A DNA stretch of 64,000 nucleotides, from contig CP097573.1 in NCBI GenBank assembly GCA_000492175.2, positions 186,001-250,000 on the forward strand. The letters are read 5' to 3'. The notes below the pieces were generated by a model, which searched no databases, was not told the DNA's origin, and saw only the letters and a list, made by a program, of their open reading frames with translations. Within the stretch, counting starts at the first letter, position 1, and each line of letters starts with the position of its first letter. The position numbers were made by a program, and so were the translations under genes. Shown here piece after piece: positions 49,679 through 57,295 of the stretch. Source of the stretch: Firmicutes bacterium ASF500. Lineage in GTDB: Bacteria > Bacillota > Clostridia > Oscillospirales > Oscillospiraceae.

Positions 49679-50440
49679 TTACTCATAAATAGAATCTATC
49701 ATCTGCTTCAGCTCCTCTATGGTGATGTCACCGCTGATACAGCACTCTGCTGGACCGTTGGCCCAGAGTGCCACAGGGCGTCCAGCATTGGTAGTAAGCA
49801 GATGTGTGATGCCCCCCGCTTCGTAGGGAATTGGGTCCCCTTCATCCTTTTGGAAATTTCCGAAACTATCATATACACGTTCTTCGTCTTCCAGGTAAAT
49901 ATTTACTTGGATCACCAAAGGATTTTTTTCCCACTGATACAAAGCATAAAATATGATGAGACTACCTTTCGCTGCCGCCTCTATATCTAAGTGGATCTGC
50001 ACAAACTCCTCCGGCAGCCATTTCGGAACCACAGGACGATTTATACCATAGGCTGTCAGCACCTCCTGGAGATCGGTATACTCTCCCGGTTCCTCCGGGA
50101 TATGGAGGTCGTCCGGGTCTATGTATTCGATCTGCCCCGGTGCGAGGGTGATCTGCTCTGCCGTCCACTCGGCCAGCATCCGCCATATATCATAGCCAGC
50201 GGCGGCGGTTGCCACTGTGAGCAGCAGCAGGAGCGCTACCAGCGCCGCGACAAGCTGCCCGGTCCGCAGCAATCTGTGCCGGGCAGGATGGTCAGCCTGC
50301 CGAATCAGATGCTTCATCTTTCGCTCAAACTCCGGGGAAAAGTCATGCTCCGGCAGTTCCTCCAGAAGATCACCGTACTCCAGACGGGCCGCGTCCAGCA
50401 TTACCCGGCGGGCCAGGTCGTCCAATGCCTGATCTGTCAT
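49679..50440 (-). CDS. Anti-sigma-like membrane protein with DUF4367-type domain
   Basis: A 253-aa protein. An acidic N-terminal cytoplasmic part (LDDLARRVMLDAARLEYGDL), a single transmembrane helix (LVAALVALLLLLTVATAAAG, about 83-102), and an outer domain with PKWLPEEFVQIHLDIEAAAK, NPLVIQVNIYLEDEE and the end GDITIEELKQMIDSIY, typical of DUF4367. This layout, next to an ECF-type sigma gene at 50725-51255, marks it as the membrane anti-sigma factor. The ATG at 50440 follows AGAGGAGGGATTCCC. Confidence 0.8.
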   Translation of the reverse strand: MTDQALDDLARRVMLDAARLEYGDLLEELPEHDFSPEFERKMKHLIRQADHPARHRLLRTGQLVAALVALLLLLTVATAAAGYDIWRMLAEWTAEQITLAPGQIEYIDPDDLHIPEEPGEYTDLQEVLTAYGINRPVVPKWLPEEFVQIHLDIEAAAKGSLIIFYALYQWEKNPLVIQVNIYLEDEERVYDSFGNFQKDEGDPIPYEAGGITHLLTTNAGRPVALWANGPAECCISGDITIEELKQMIDSIYE

Positions 50441-50498
50441 GGGAATCCCTCCTCTCTCGTTGTGTCGCTCTGGGGCGTGACTGCCCGCCAGCCACAAA

Positions 50499-50547
50499 AT
50501 CCCCCTCTACTATGATTAACGCAGCGAGAGGCCGGATTCTCACAGAA
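50499..50547 (-). terminator. Hairpin repeat, copy 1
   Basis: CCTCT (50504-50508) and AGAGG (50527-50531) form the stem. This segment is a diverged duplicate of 50624-50670: both contain TAACGC and GGATTCTCACAGAA. It lies 60 bp before the anti-sigma gene. Confidence 0.55.
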
Positions 50548-50623
50548 TTTTCAAAAATTTTTGAAAAAATTTTCTCTGCGCTTTTGACGCCCATATCCTG
50601 GTTCCTTTACGGGCTAAGCAAAA

Positions 50624-50663
50624 ATCCGCCCCTCACTATGCTTAACGCGGTGAGGAGGCGGAT
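50624..50663 (-). terminator. Terminator or attenuator after the sigma gene, copy 2
   Basis: ATCCGCC-CCTCAC (50624-50636) pairs with GTGAGG-A-GGCGGAT (50650-50663). On the minus strand it is followed by TTTTTGC, a standard intrinsic terminator. It separates the sigma gene from the anti-sigma gene. Confidence 0.75.
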
Positions 50664-50724
50664 TCTCACAGAAAAACCCAAAGTATCTGAAAAATTTTTG
50701 CGGTCTTTTGGCGCGGAGGATATT

Positions 50725-51255
50725 CTACGCCTCCAACAAGAAGCCCTCCCGCTCCACAATATCCCGCAGAAGCCGGCGTCCCCGGCTGATCTGGGTACTG
50801 ACCGCCGTTTTACTCAGGCCCAGCTTGGCGGCGATCTCTCCATCGGAGTAGCCGGACAGCAGTTTCATCTCCATGACGGCCCGGTAGGTCCGGGGAAGCC
50901 GAGCAAAGCTGTCCACCAGCGCATGGTAGTCGCTGATGGACTCCGACGGCTCGGCAAGGCCGTCCCAATCCTCCAGCGTGGCTTCTCCTTTCTGCTTCCT
51001 CTGGAGCGAAATGGCCTCATTTCTGGCGATGACCGCAACCTGCGGGGCCAGATCCTTTGCCGGAGTGTTCTGAAACCTGGAAAATTTTTTGATGATTCGC
51101 AAAAAAGCGTTATGCACCGCGTCCTCCGCATCCTGGCGGTTGTGCAGGATGTCCTCCGCCACATGGTACATGAGGCCCCGGTATTTCAGATAAATCTGCT
51201 CAAACCGCACTTTTTCCTCCGGCGTGTCGAGCATTTGCAGATAATAGACCAGCAT
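50725..51255 (-). CDS. ECF-type RNA polymerase sigma factor
   Basis: A 176-aa sigma-70 family protein with region 2 (RFEQIYLKYRGLMYHVAEDI, LHNRQDAEDAVHNAFLRIIK) and region 4 (LPRTYRAVMEMKLLSGYSDG, EIAAKLGLSKTAVSTQISRG). It directs RNA polymerase to a small regulon, probably including its own operon. The ATG at 51255 follows GGGGAGGGACTGCCG. The DUF4367 anti-sigma-like gene downstream is its likely antagonist; tandem terminator-like hairpins lie between them. Confidence 0.9.
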   Translation of the reverse strand: MLVYYLQMLDTPEEKVRFEQIYLKYRGLMYHVAEDILHNRQDAEDAVHNAFLRIIKKFSRFQNTPAKDLAPQVAVIARNEAISLQRKQKGEATLEDWDGLAEPSESISDYHALVDSFARLPRTYRAVMEMKLLSGYSDGEIAAKLGLSKTAVSTQISRGRRLLRDIVEREGFLLEA

Positions 51256-51373
51256 CGGCAGTCCCTCCCCTTCCCGGAATCTGGGCATGGTTCAGGTATA
51301 TAACCTCTTATCTATTATCGGCAAATGGGGCGAAAAGTTAAGATTTGCGGGGTTAAGGGGGGGTTATGCGCAC

Positions 51374-52000
51374 CTATGGCGCATCCGGTTCGCTGGGTTC
51401 GTCTGGAATTACCTTTTCTATATCTGCGGAATACTCTTCACCCTGTTCTGTGTTCCTGTGTGGATCAACGTACCCGTAGTCCCTATTTACTTCGGCATTG
51501 CCTGTAACATACCATGCAGGCTCGTTACCGTCCTGGGTCTGGAGCGCAGAATGACTGAGCCGCTTGCCTCCCTCGAAAAAGAGAATTTCCGTCCATCCAA
51601 TACTATTTATCTCGCCTCCAACCAAGATAACATGGGCAATATGTTGCTCATCAACAAAATCATAACGAAAATAGGTCGTTTCAGAGCAGTATTCCGTAAT
51701 ATCTGAATTATCAAGGGTGAAGTAAACTCGCCCGTCTCTTACCTCGGCCATGTCGTTGGCAACTCCCGACACAAACAAGTGGTTGTCGTCCCACTCTACA
51801 GAGCTGCCGTTCAACATCTCAAAAATCATTGGCATGGCAGTATAGCCCACCAGCATCAGTACCGCTACTGCTGCCGCAACGATCATCCATTTATGACGGC
51901 TATATGTTCCCGCCTTGCGTCCACAAATGGTATCCTCGCTACGCTCCAGAATATCGTCATCCACTGCACGAACAGCGGTGTATATGTCTATGCTTCTCAT
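51374..52000 (-). CDS. Anti-sigma-like membrane protein
   Basis: A 208-aa protein: short cytoplasmic N terminus (IDIYTAVRAVDDDILERSED), a transmembrane helix (WMIVAAAVAVLMLVGYTAMP, about 38-58) and an outer domain. It begins within the stop of the sigma gene at 51997 (ATGA overlap), so the two are made together. It most likely holds that sigma factor at the membrane; the signal is unknown. Confidence 0.75.
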   Translation of the reverse strand: MRSIDIYTAVRAVDDDILERSEDTICGRKAGTYSRHKWMIVAAAVAVLMLVGYTAMPMIFEMLNGSSVEWDDNHLFVSGVANDMAEVRDGRVYFTLDNSDITEYCSETTYFRYDFVDEQHIAHVILVGGEINSIGWTEILFFEGGKRLSHSALQTQDGNEPAWYVTGNAEVNRDYGYVDPHRNTEQGEEYSADIEKVIPDEPSEPDAP

Positions 52001-52554
52001 GAATACCCCTCTTTCGCAAGTTTGAGCCTGAGTTTCTTCCTGGCCCGGCTGAGGATCACCGAGACATTGTTTTCCGTCAGCCCGTATTGTTCAGCGATGG
52101 CGGCCACCGGCTCGGTGAAAAAGTACCGGCGCACGACCACATTCCCGTCCCGCTCCGGGAGGCCCCGAACAAAGCGCCGGATGCACTCCTCCAGCTCCTT
52201 GACCTCGTATGCCGCCTCCGCGTCCGTCCCGCCGGCCAGACAGTCCGCCAGTTCATCCAGAACAAGAATGATCTCCCCGCCGCCGCGTTTCTCCGCGCTG
52301 CGGGCGTTGAAGCGGTTGACGGACAGATTGCGGGTGATCTTTGCCAGGAACATCCGAAGCACGTTGGGCTTTTGGGGCGGCATCGCGTTCCAGGCGTGGA
52401 GCCAGGTGTCGTTGACGCACTCCTCGGAGTCCTCCGCGTTGTTCAGAATGTGATCCGCTATGGTGAAGCAGTAGGCCCCGTATTTGCTGGATGTCTCGGA
52501 TATAGCGTCCGCGTTCTTCTGCCAGTACAGTTCTACGATCTGGCGATCCTCCAT
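51997..52554 (-). CDS. RNA polymerase sigma factor, ECF/SigZ-like
   Basis: A 185-aa sigma-70 family protein. Region 2: KYGAYCFTIADHILNNAEDS then EECVNDTWLHAWNAMPPQKP and FLAKITRNLSVNRFN. Region 4: LPERDGNVVVRRYFFTEPVA then AIAEQYGLTENNVSVILSRA. The ATG at 52554 follows GAGAGGTGGGATTAC. It forms a pair with the coupled anti-sigma-like gene downstream; it is a different lineage from the sigma at 50725. Confidence 0.9.
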   Translation of the reverse strand: MEDRQIVELYWQKNADAISETSSKYGAYCFTIADHILNNAEDSEECVNDTWLHAWNAMPPQKPNVLRMFLAKITRNLSVNRFNARSAEKRGGGEIILVLDELADCLAGGTDAEAAYEVKELEECIRRFVRGLPERDGNVVVRRYFFTEPVAAIAEQYGLTENNVSVILSRARKKLRLKLAKEGYS

Positions 52555-52666
52555 GTAATCCCACCTCTCTATCCTCTGAAGGTCCCTTCACCCTATAAGA
52601 CAGCAAAGGACAGGAAAACCTTACAATTATTTTTTAGAAAATTTTCCAAGGATTATCAAAACTGAT

Positions 52667-53164
52667 TTACTGTTTGGGGTCTATTGTATCAGACGTAAAA
52701 TGCAGCGGCAAGTTCTTGTCCTTTGCCAGATTTTCTACATGGATCAAGCCCTTTTTCTCTCTTTTCAAAGCGTACTCCGTCAGTTCCCACGCATTGCTGA
52801 CCGTGTATCGGACGTAGGCGATGAGGAACTGGCTGTTGTCCACCATGTATCGGTTGGCCCGGACGATTGCCAGCTTCCGCGGGACTGTCTCCATCCCTGG
52901 AGGATAGAAGGAACCGTCGAAACCGGCGGGGGTAAAGGGCCGCTCCGCCGGGTGATAGGGCCGCAGGTAGAATAACAGGATATCCGGGTGCTGCTTCTTT
53001 GCCCTTCGGACAGCCTGTGCGGCCAGCGAATCAAACTTCCCATATGCTCCAACTACAAACTGATCCACACCATGCTCTATGATACGCTTCTCTACCGCGG
53101 CAGACAGAGCGGGGAGTAAGCTGTCCGGAGCATCCCGGTGTCCGATGAAAAAGCAGGTACTCAT
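52667..53164 (-). CDS. SLOG-family (DUF1273/YspA-like) protein
   Basis: A 165-aa Rossmann-like protein with the SLOG start CFFIGHRDAPDSLLPALSAA, then QFVVGAYGKFDSLAAQAVRR and FLIAYVRY. SLOG proteins bind nucleotide-derived ligands and appear in conflict systems. Start at 53164 follows GGAGGAGAATT. It is divergent from the Xre regulator at 53308 and has its own promoter (53245-53273). Confidence 0.8.
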   Translation of the reverse strand: MSTCFFIGHRDAPDSLLPALSAAVEKRIIEHGVDQFVVGAYGKFDSLAAQAVRRAKKQHPDILLFYLRPYHPAERPFTPAGFDGSFYPPGMETVPRKLAIVRANRYMVDNSQFLIAYVRYTVSNAWELTEYALKREKKGLIHVENLAKDKNLPLHFTSDTIDPKQ

Positions 53165-53244
53165 AATTCTCCTCCATGCTCCGCGCGGAAGCAAATTTCT
53201 TCTCTGTTTATATATGCCTTAAAAGTCTGTTGCGTTTTAAGGTC

Positions 53245-53273
53245 ATTATAACATAGCCAGATTGCACTTACAA
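53245..53273 (-). promoter_or_regulatory. Promoter of the SLOG-family gene
   Basis: TTGTAA (53268-53273) and TATAAT (53245-53250) on the minus strand, 17-bp spacer. The ATG of the rightward Xre gene is 35 bp away on the other side, so the two are closely divergent. Confidence 0.7.
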
Positions 53274-53307
53274 TACAAGTATCAAAATTCAGGAGGATAC
53301 TTGCGGC

Positions 53308-53655
53308 ATGATTGACTATAAAACAGTCGGGCAGCGCATTCGAGCGGTCCGCTTGCAAAAGAAGCTGACACAGGAGAAGCTGGCGGAGGCCGCAGGGGTA
53401 GGGGTCACGCATATCAGCCACATCGAAACCGGCAACAGCATCCCCAGCCTTCAGGTCACGGTGGATATTGTCAACGCCCTGGGCTGTTCTATGGACGAGC
53501 TGTTTTGCATGGAGGTGGACCAGGCCCAGCGCGTGCGGGACAGTTGGCTGGCAGAGCTGGTGGCCGATTGCAGCGACGAGGAAGCTAAGCTGATCACCGA
53601 CACAGTTCTTGCGCTGAAAACCTCCCTGCGGCGGCTGAACATCATGGAGCGGTAG
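53308..53655 (+). CDS. Xre-family HTH regulator
   Basis: A 115-aa protein with an N-terminal helix-turn-helix (IRAVRLQKKLTQEKLAEAAG, VGVTHISHIETGNSIPSLQV) and a short C-terminal helical tail. The ATG follows CAGGAGGATACTTGCGGC. Being divergent from the SLOG-family gene, it probably regulates that gene and itself. Confidence 0.9.
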   Translation: MIDYKTVGQRIRAVRLQKKLTQEKLAEAAGVGVTHISHIETGNSIPSLQVTVDIVNALGCSMDELFCMEVDQAQRVRDSWLAELVADCSDEEAKLITDTVLALKTSLRRLNIMER

Positions 53656-53697
53656 GCTGCTTTCTCTGCGTTTCCTCCCGGCCATCTTTTTACAGGC

Positions 53698-53726
53698 TTG
53701 CATATCTATCAGGAAGATGATATACT
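53698..53726 (+). promoter_or_regulatory. Promoter of the toxin-antitoxin pair
   Basis: TTGCAT (53698-53703) and TATACT (53721-53726) with a 17-bp spacer, 33 bp before the antitoxin start. Confidence 0.75.
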
Positions 53727-53758
53727 AAGGGCAGAACAATTACAGGGAGGGGACAGCT

Positions 53759-54028
53759 ATGACAATCAAACCGTCCACCGCGCTGCGCAACGAGTATCTG
53801 CAAATATCGCTTTTGGCCCGAGAGTCCGGCGAACCGATCTTCATCACCAACAAGGGCGAAGCCGACGGCGTTTATATGAGCATTGAGGCGTATGAGGAAC
53901 GGGAGAAGATGCTGGCTCACCGGGCAAGCATCCTGGCGGCGGAAGCGGCGCGGCTGGCAGGCGCGCCGGCATTCACCCAGGAGGACCTGGATGCCAAGGT
54001 GGAGGCGCTGCTGAATGGCAAGGCATAA
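53759..54028 (+). CDS. Phd/YefM-type antitoxin
   Basis: An 89-aa antitoxin: N-terminal DNA-binding/dimer part (STALRNEYLQISLLARESGE, PIFITNKGEADGVYMSIEAY) and a C-terminal helix (EEREKMLAHRASILAAEAAR) that would wrap the toxin. It overlaps the toxin gene by 14 bp. The ATG follows AGGGAGGGGACAGCT. Autoregulation of the promoter at 53698 is expected for this family. Confidence 0.9.
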   Translation: MTIKPSTALRNEYLQISLLARESGEPIFITNKGEADGVYMSIEAYEEREKMLAHRASILAAEAARLAGAPAFTQEDLDAKVEALLNGKA

Positions 54029-54251
54029 GCTGGCGTATCTTCATTCGGCGGAAACAGACATCTTGGGGATCGTACAGTTCCATGCCAGCCAGGTTGGTCC
54101 CTCGTCCGCCAGAGAGATTTATCGTTCTATCCGGGAACAGATCAGACGGCTTCGGGATTTTCCGCTGCTTGGGCCGCTCCACCCAGACCCGGAGCTTGCG
54201 GCTCTGGGCTATCGGAAGATAGCAGGTTTCAGTGTAATATCCAAGAGGTGA
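54015..54251 (+). CDS. ParE/RelE-type toxin, C-terminally truncated
   Basis: A 78-aa protein matching the first three quarters of ParE-like toxins: LAYLHSAETDILGIVQFHAS, then SAREIYRSIREQIRRLRDFP and LGPLHPDPELAALGYRK. After LGYRK the normal final strands (a YxxFYRVxxxxVYVxRVxHGRRD-type end in the family) are missing and the frame ends in an unrelated IAGFSVISKR, 7 bp before the next gene. Probably inactive, leaving the antitoxin as an orphan. Confidence 0.75.
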   Translation: MARHKLAYLHSAETDILGIVQFHASQVGPSSAREIYRSIREQIRRLRDFPLLGPLHPDPELAALGYRKIAGFSVISKR

Positions 54252-54258
54252 AAGTCTG

Positions 54259-56100
54259 ATGGCAGATACATTTCCATTAAAAGAATTGCGCCAGTTGTTG
54301 GAGAAGGCACGGACAGTAGACGCTGATCTAAAACAATTTGGTGCGAAGAACCATAAGTACCAGTGGAACCCACCGGCAGCCCTGTCGGATGTTGAGGAAT
54401 TTGAGCGGGAGTTTGGGGTCGCTCTGCCGGAGGGCTACCGAGACTTTCTCCTCCAGGCGGGAGATGGCGGAGCCGGACCCTTTTACGGTTTGTTTTCTTT
54501 GAAGCAGGTCCGGGGCTGGCTGGGATGGCCGTTGGAGCCGGAGAAGCCGCCTGTCCTGCGTCCCGGTATGAGCGAAGTGGAGACGGACGAAGAGAAGAAC
54601 TGGAAACGGGGCTGCATTCCCATTGAGTCCGAGGGTGATACCTATTTTACCTGCCTGATGGTGACGGGACCGGACTGCGGGCGGGTGGTTTACATAGACT
54701 ACGAGGGTTCCTGGGTGTTCTTCCCGCGGGAGCCGGATTTCTTGTCCTGGTACACCCGCTGGCTGCGGGATACCGGGAACGGGTATCAGCGGCTCGGCTG
54801 GTTTGCCACAGATTTGGCCGGGGATGAGGAATCTCTGTGCCGGCATTACCAGTGCGCGGAGTCCGAGGAGGAACAGTGGCTTGCGATTGTCAGTATGCAG
54901 AAGTTTCCTGCACTGTCCCAAAAATCTGTGGAGTTGGTCCGAACTGCGATGACGGACCGGCTGACAATGCCGGATGCAAGGGGTGTTTTGGAACTGCTGC
55001 ACCGCACAGGGATAGACCAGTGGTTTTTAGAGTGGAGATGGGAGGCTGGACTCTATCCGCAAGTAGTCAGAGAGGTTTACCGTCTTGCGTTTCAAATGGA
55101 TTTACCGTCAAAACCTATCATCAATCGTTGGTGGAGACGGATTTACCAGCAGCTGTTTCAACTGCCGCAGGAGGTGTGGCACAGCGCCTTGGAGATTCTG
55201 GCGGAGAGCGGAGAAGTCAGCTTGTCGGATGTATCCGGTCTGCTGGAATATGCGGAAAGTCCGGTCAGAGACGATTTGCCGCGGGATTTCAGGCTATTTC
55301 CTGATGCGGAGGAACACATCGACATCTGGGTGAAGCTGTTGCAGGAGCCCCCAACCAGCAACACACTGAACTCCACTCTAATCGTTCTGCCGCTGGTGCG
55401 GGATGAGCGGCTTCTCCACGCGCTCCAGGCCCTTGTGGAGGAGTACCCCAGTAAGGCGGCGGTTTCTGTGCTTGCGGAAATCGAACACGAATTTCTCAAC
55501 CCTCAATGGCCGGGGATTCCCCGCCCATACTGGCTCCAGCTGGACTTTTGGCAGAAGGCGGACTTGGGGATAGACCGCACGCCCCCGCCAGATGGGATTG
55601 CTCTGCATCCGTTTATTGCGCTGGGAATGGAAGAGGTGTTTCATCACATTCCATCTACCGCTTATGATTGGAACCGGGATTTCGAGAGAATTAAGACCCT
55701 GAAACTTATTCCATCCGAAAAAAATATCCGTGTGTGGAATGCGAAAATACTCAAATCCGATGGGATGAAATCAAAGGAGAAGGGCAGCAGAAAGGTGATT
55801 ATAGAGAGTCCGTGTGAAGAATTTCCGCCAGACCCATTCTATTTTGATTTACACGATTGGTCTACAATCAGCCGGATGCCAAACCTGACTGCGCTGATGA
55901 TTGAGGAGGTTTGTGTGGACGATTTTTCTTTCCTGGCTGGCTGTCAGAATGTGAGAAAGCTGTCCCTTCGCAATACCAACTTCATGGACTGCCGTTTGCT
56001 ACTGGAACTAAAAAATCTACAATCGGTGGATTTGAGACTGTGCCATTTGACCCACAAAGAGGCACTGGATAAATTGCAGGGAGTCCAAATAGAGTTATAG
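54259..56100 (+). CDS. SUKH + LRR immunity-type protein
   Basis: A 613-aa cytoplasmic protein. Residues about 40-175 are a SUKH domain (DVEEFEREFGVALPEGYRDF, then LLQAGDGGAGPFYGLFSLKQ, FLSWYTRWLRD). The middle 300 residues are a helical scaffold. The C terminus (about 530-613) is a short LRR block (LTALMIEEVCVDDFSFLAGC, VRKLSLRNTNFMDCRLLLEL) like those of 22110 and 35282. It has the domain order reversed relative to the 22930 protein (SUKH first, LRR last). The ATG follows AAGAGGTGAAAGTCTG. Confidence 0.85.
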   Translation: MADTFPLKELRQLLEKARTVDADLKQFGAKNHKYQWNPPAALSDVEEFEREFGVALPEGYRDFLLQAGDGGAGPFYGLFSLKQVRGWLGWPLEPEKPPVLRPGMSEVETDEEKNWKRGCIPIESEGDTYFTCLMVTGPDCGRVVYIDYEGSWVFFPREPDFLSWYTRWLRDTGNGYQRLGWFATDLAGDEESLCRHYQCAESEEEQWLAIVSMQKFPALSQKSVELVRTAMTDRLTMPDARGVLELLHRTGIDQWFLEWRWEAGLYPQVVREVYRLAFQMDLPSKPIINRWWRRIYQQLFQLPQEVWHSALEILAESGEVSLSDVSGLLEYAESPVRDDLPRDFRLFPDAEEHIDIWVKLLQEPPTSNTLNSTLIVLPLVRDERLLHALQALVEEYPSKAAVSVLAEIEHEFLNPQWPGIPRPYWLQLDFWQKADLGIDRTPPPDGIALHPFIALGMEEVFHHIPSTAYDWNRDFERIKTLKLIPSEKNIRVWNAKILKSDGMKSKEKGSRKVIIESPCEEFPPDPFYFDLHDWSTISRMPNLTALMIEEVCVDDFSFLAGCQNVRKLSLRNTNFMDCRLLLELKNLQSVDLRLCHLTHKEALDKLQGVQIEL

Positions 56101-56148
56101 TTTTTTAATGGCCTATCCCCTTGTTCACTTTGGTGAATAAAACTGGAT

Positions 56149-56538
56149 GTGAGACTGGGAGCAACGATGTGCCCTATTGCCAGTGTCAAAACGGTAGAGG
56201 CTGGTGACGGCTCAACGTATAAATGGCTCGGTTCCGAGGGAAACGCCTATACGGATATTGCTCCCGGCGTCGAAATGCCCGTTGGAATTGTGACCTTGGG
56301 CAAAGACCAGAGCATCGTTGTGTCCCTGAGCTGTGAGGACCCCTCCGATTGCTCCGTAATCGAGGTGAGCCTTAAAAAAGCGAATTCCAGCGAGAAGCTG
56401 GTCATCAAAGAAGCGGGCGGCGATTACGACAGCCTGACTGCAGAGCGTTCTGTTGAGGAGAGCGGCGAATATGTCCTATATGTGAAGAATACTGGGAAAA
56501 CCAGCGCGGGCTTCTCCATCAGCTATCTTGTTCGGTAA
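56149..56538 (+). CDS. Short protein, probably a gene fragment
   Basis: A 129-aa frame beginning MRLGATMCPIASVKTVEAGD without a clear ribosome site. The body (SIVVSLSCEDPSDCSVIEVS, YVLYVKNTGKTSAGFSISYL) looks like the end of an extracellular beta-sandwich domain. It lacks a signal peptide, so the 5' part was probably lost where the recombinase-element DNA begins. Confidence 0.45.
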   Translation: MRLGATMCPIASVKTVEAGDGSTYKWLGSEGNAYTDIAPGVEMPVGIVTLGKDQSIVVSLSCEDPSDCSVIEVSLKKANSSEKLVIKEAGGDYDSLTAERSVEESGEYVLYVKNTGKTSAGFSISYLVR

Positions 56539-56626
56539 GCAGTAAAGCCAACAGTGCCGCCTGTGCCATATGGCATGGGCGGCACCTTTTCATATTGTAG
56601 CGGCCAAGAGCAATAGGGAAAACTGA

Positions 56627-56866
56627 ATCGTCCACGAGGCCACCAAAGTAAACGGGGTGCGGGAGCAGGAGGTGGAAATCTATCTGAACTTTACTGGCAA
56701 ATTCGATCTGCCCGAACAGGAGGAACAGCCGGAGGAAACGCCGGTAAGAAAGCGCAGGAAAAAGCGCCGCCACGAAATGACGGAGGAACAGCGGGCGGCA
56801 ATTTTGAAAGGCACAGCCTACGAAATCAGGCCGCAGGAAGCCGGAGCCGCCCATGCCACAATCTGA
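56627..56866 (+). pseudogene. 3' remnant of a serine recombinase gene
   Basis: In frame from 56627 to the stop at 56864-56866 it reads IVHEATKVNGVREQEVEIYL, then NFTGKFDLPEQEEQPEETPV, the C-terminal end typical of Tn-type large serine recombinases. A stop (56624-56626) precedes the first homologous codon and there is no start, so only the tail is left. It marks a second, older recombinase element next to the unit at 57.3 kb. Confidence 0.7.
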
Positions 56867-56957
56867 ACCCCACCGAGCCGCCATGCTGAAAAAGAGCGTG
56901 GCGGCTTTTCCATTCCTATCCATTCCAGACCGAAAAACCGAAAGGAGATTTTGACAA

Positions 56958-57179
56958 ATGGCAAAGACCAAAATTGAGAAAATCGCAAGCATCGAGGAAG
57001 AAATCAAGCAGCTTGAAAACAAGAAGAAGCGGCTTATCCAGGAGCAAAAAGAACAGGAGCGCAATCCGTACTGCTTTAGCGTGGGCGGCGTGGGCGTGAA
57101 AATCGAATTTGCCGAGGGCGGCCCCTCCCTGCAGGAGACGCTGACCGCCTTTCTTATCCGTCAAAAGAGCGGGCTGTAA
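56958..57179 (+). CDS. Small element protein (DUF3847/TnpW-like)
   Basis: A 73-aa protein. The first 35 residues (TKIEKIASIEEEIKQLENKK) are a charged coiled coil like DUF3847 proteins; the end VGVKIEFAEGGPSLQETLTA resembles the GxTLxxxLxxxL end of TnpW-type proteins. It precedes the recombinase gene in the same way tnpW precedes the one at 6762. The ATG follows CGAAAGGAGATTTTGACAA. Confidence 0.65.
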   Translation: MAKTKIEKIASIEEEIKQLENKKKRLIQEQKEQERNPYCFSVGGVGVKIEFAEGGPSLQETLTAFLIRQKSGL

Positions 57180-57235
57180 CTGCTGTTGCGGCCCGTTCCT
57201 ACTTCGAGACAAACTGTCCCAAAGCATCGACATCC

Positions 57236-57264
57236 TTGTTGATTGCCCCGGGCAGAGGTATAAT
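57236..57264 (+). promoter_or_regulatory. Promoter of the second serine recombinase gene
   Basis: TTGTTG (57236-57241) and TATAAT (57259-57264), 17-bp spacer. It shares CATCCTT and GAGGTATAATATA with the promoter at 6686-6714. Confidence 0.75.
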
Positions 57265-57295
57265 ATAAGTGTAATGTGATAGGGAAGGAGGAACA

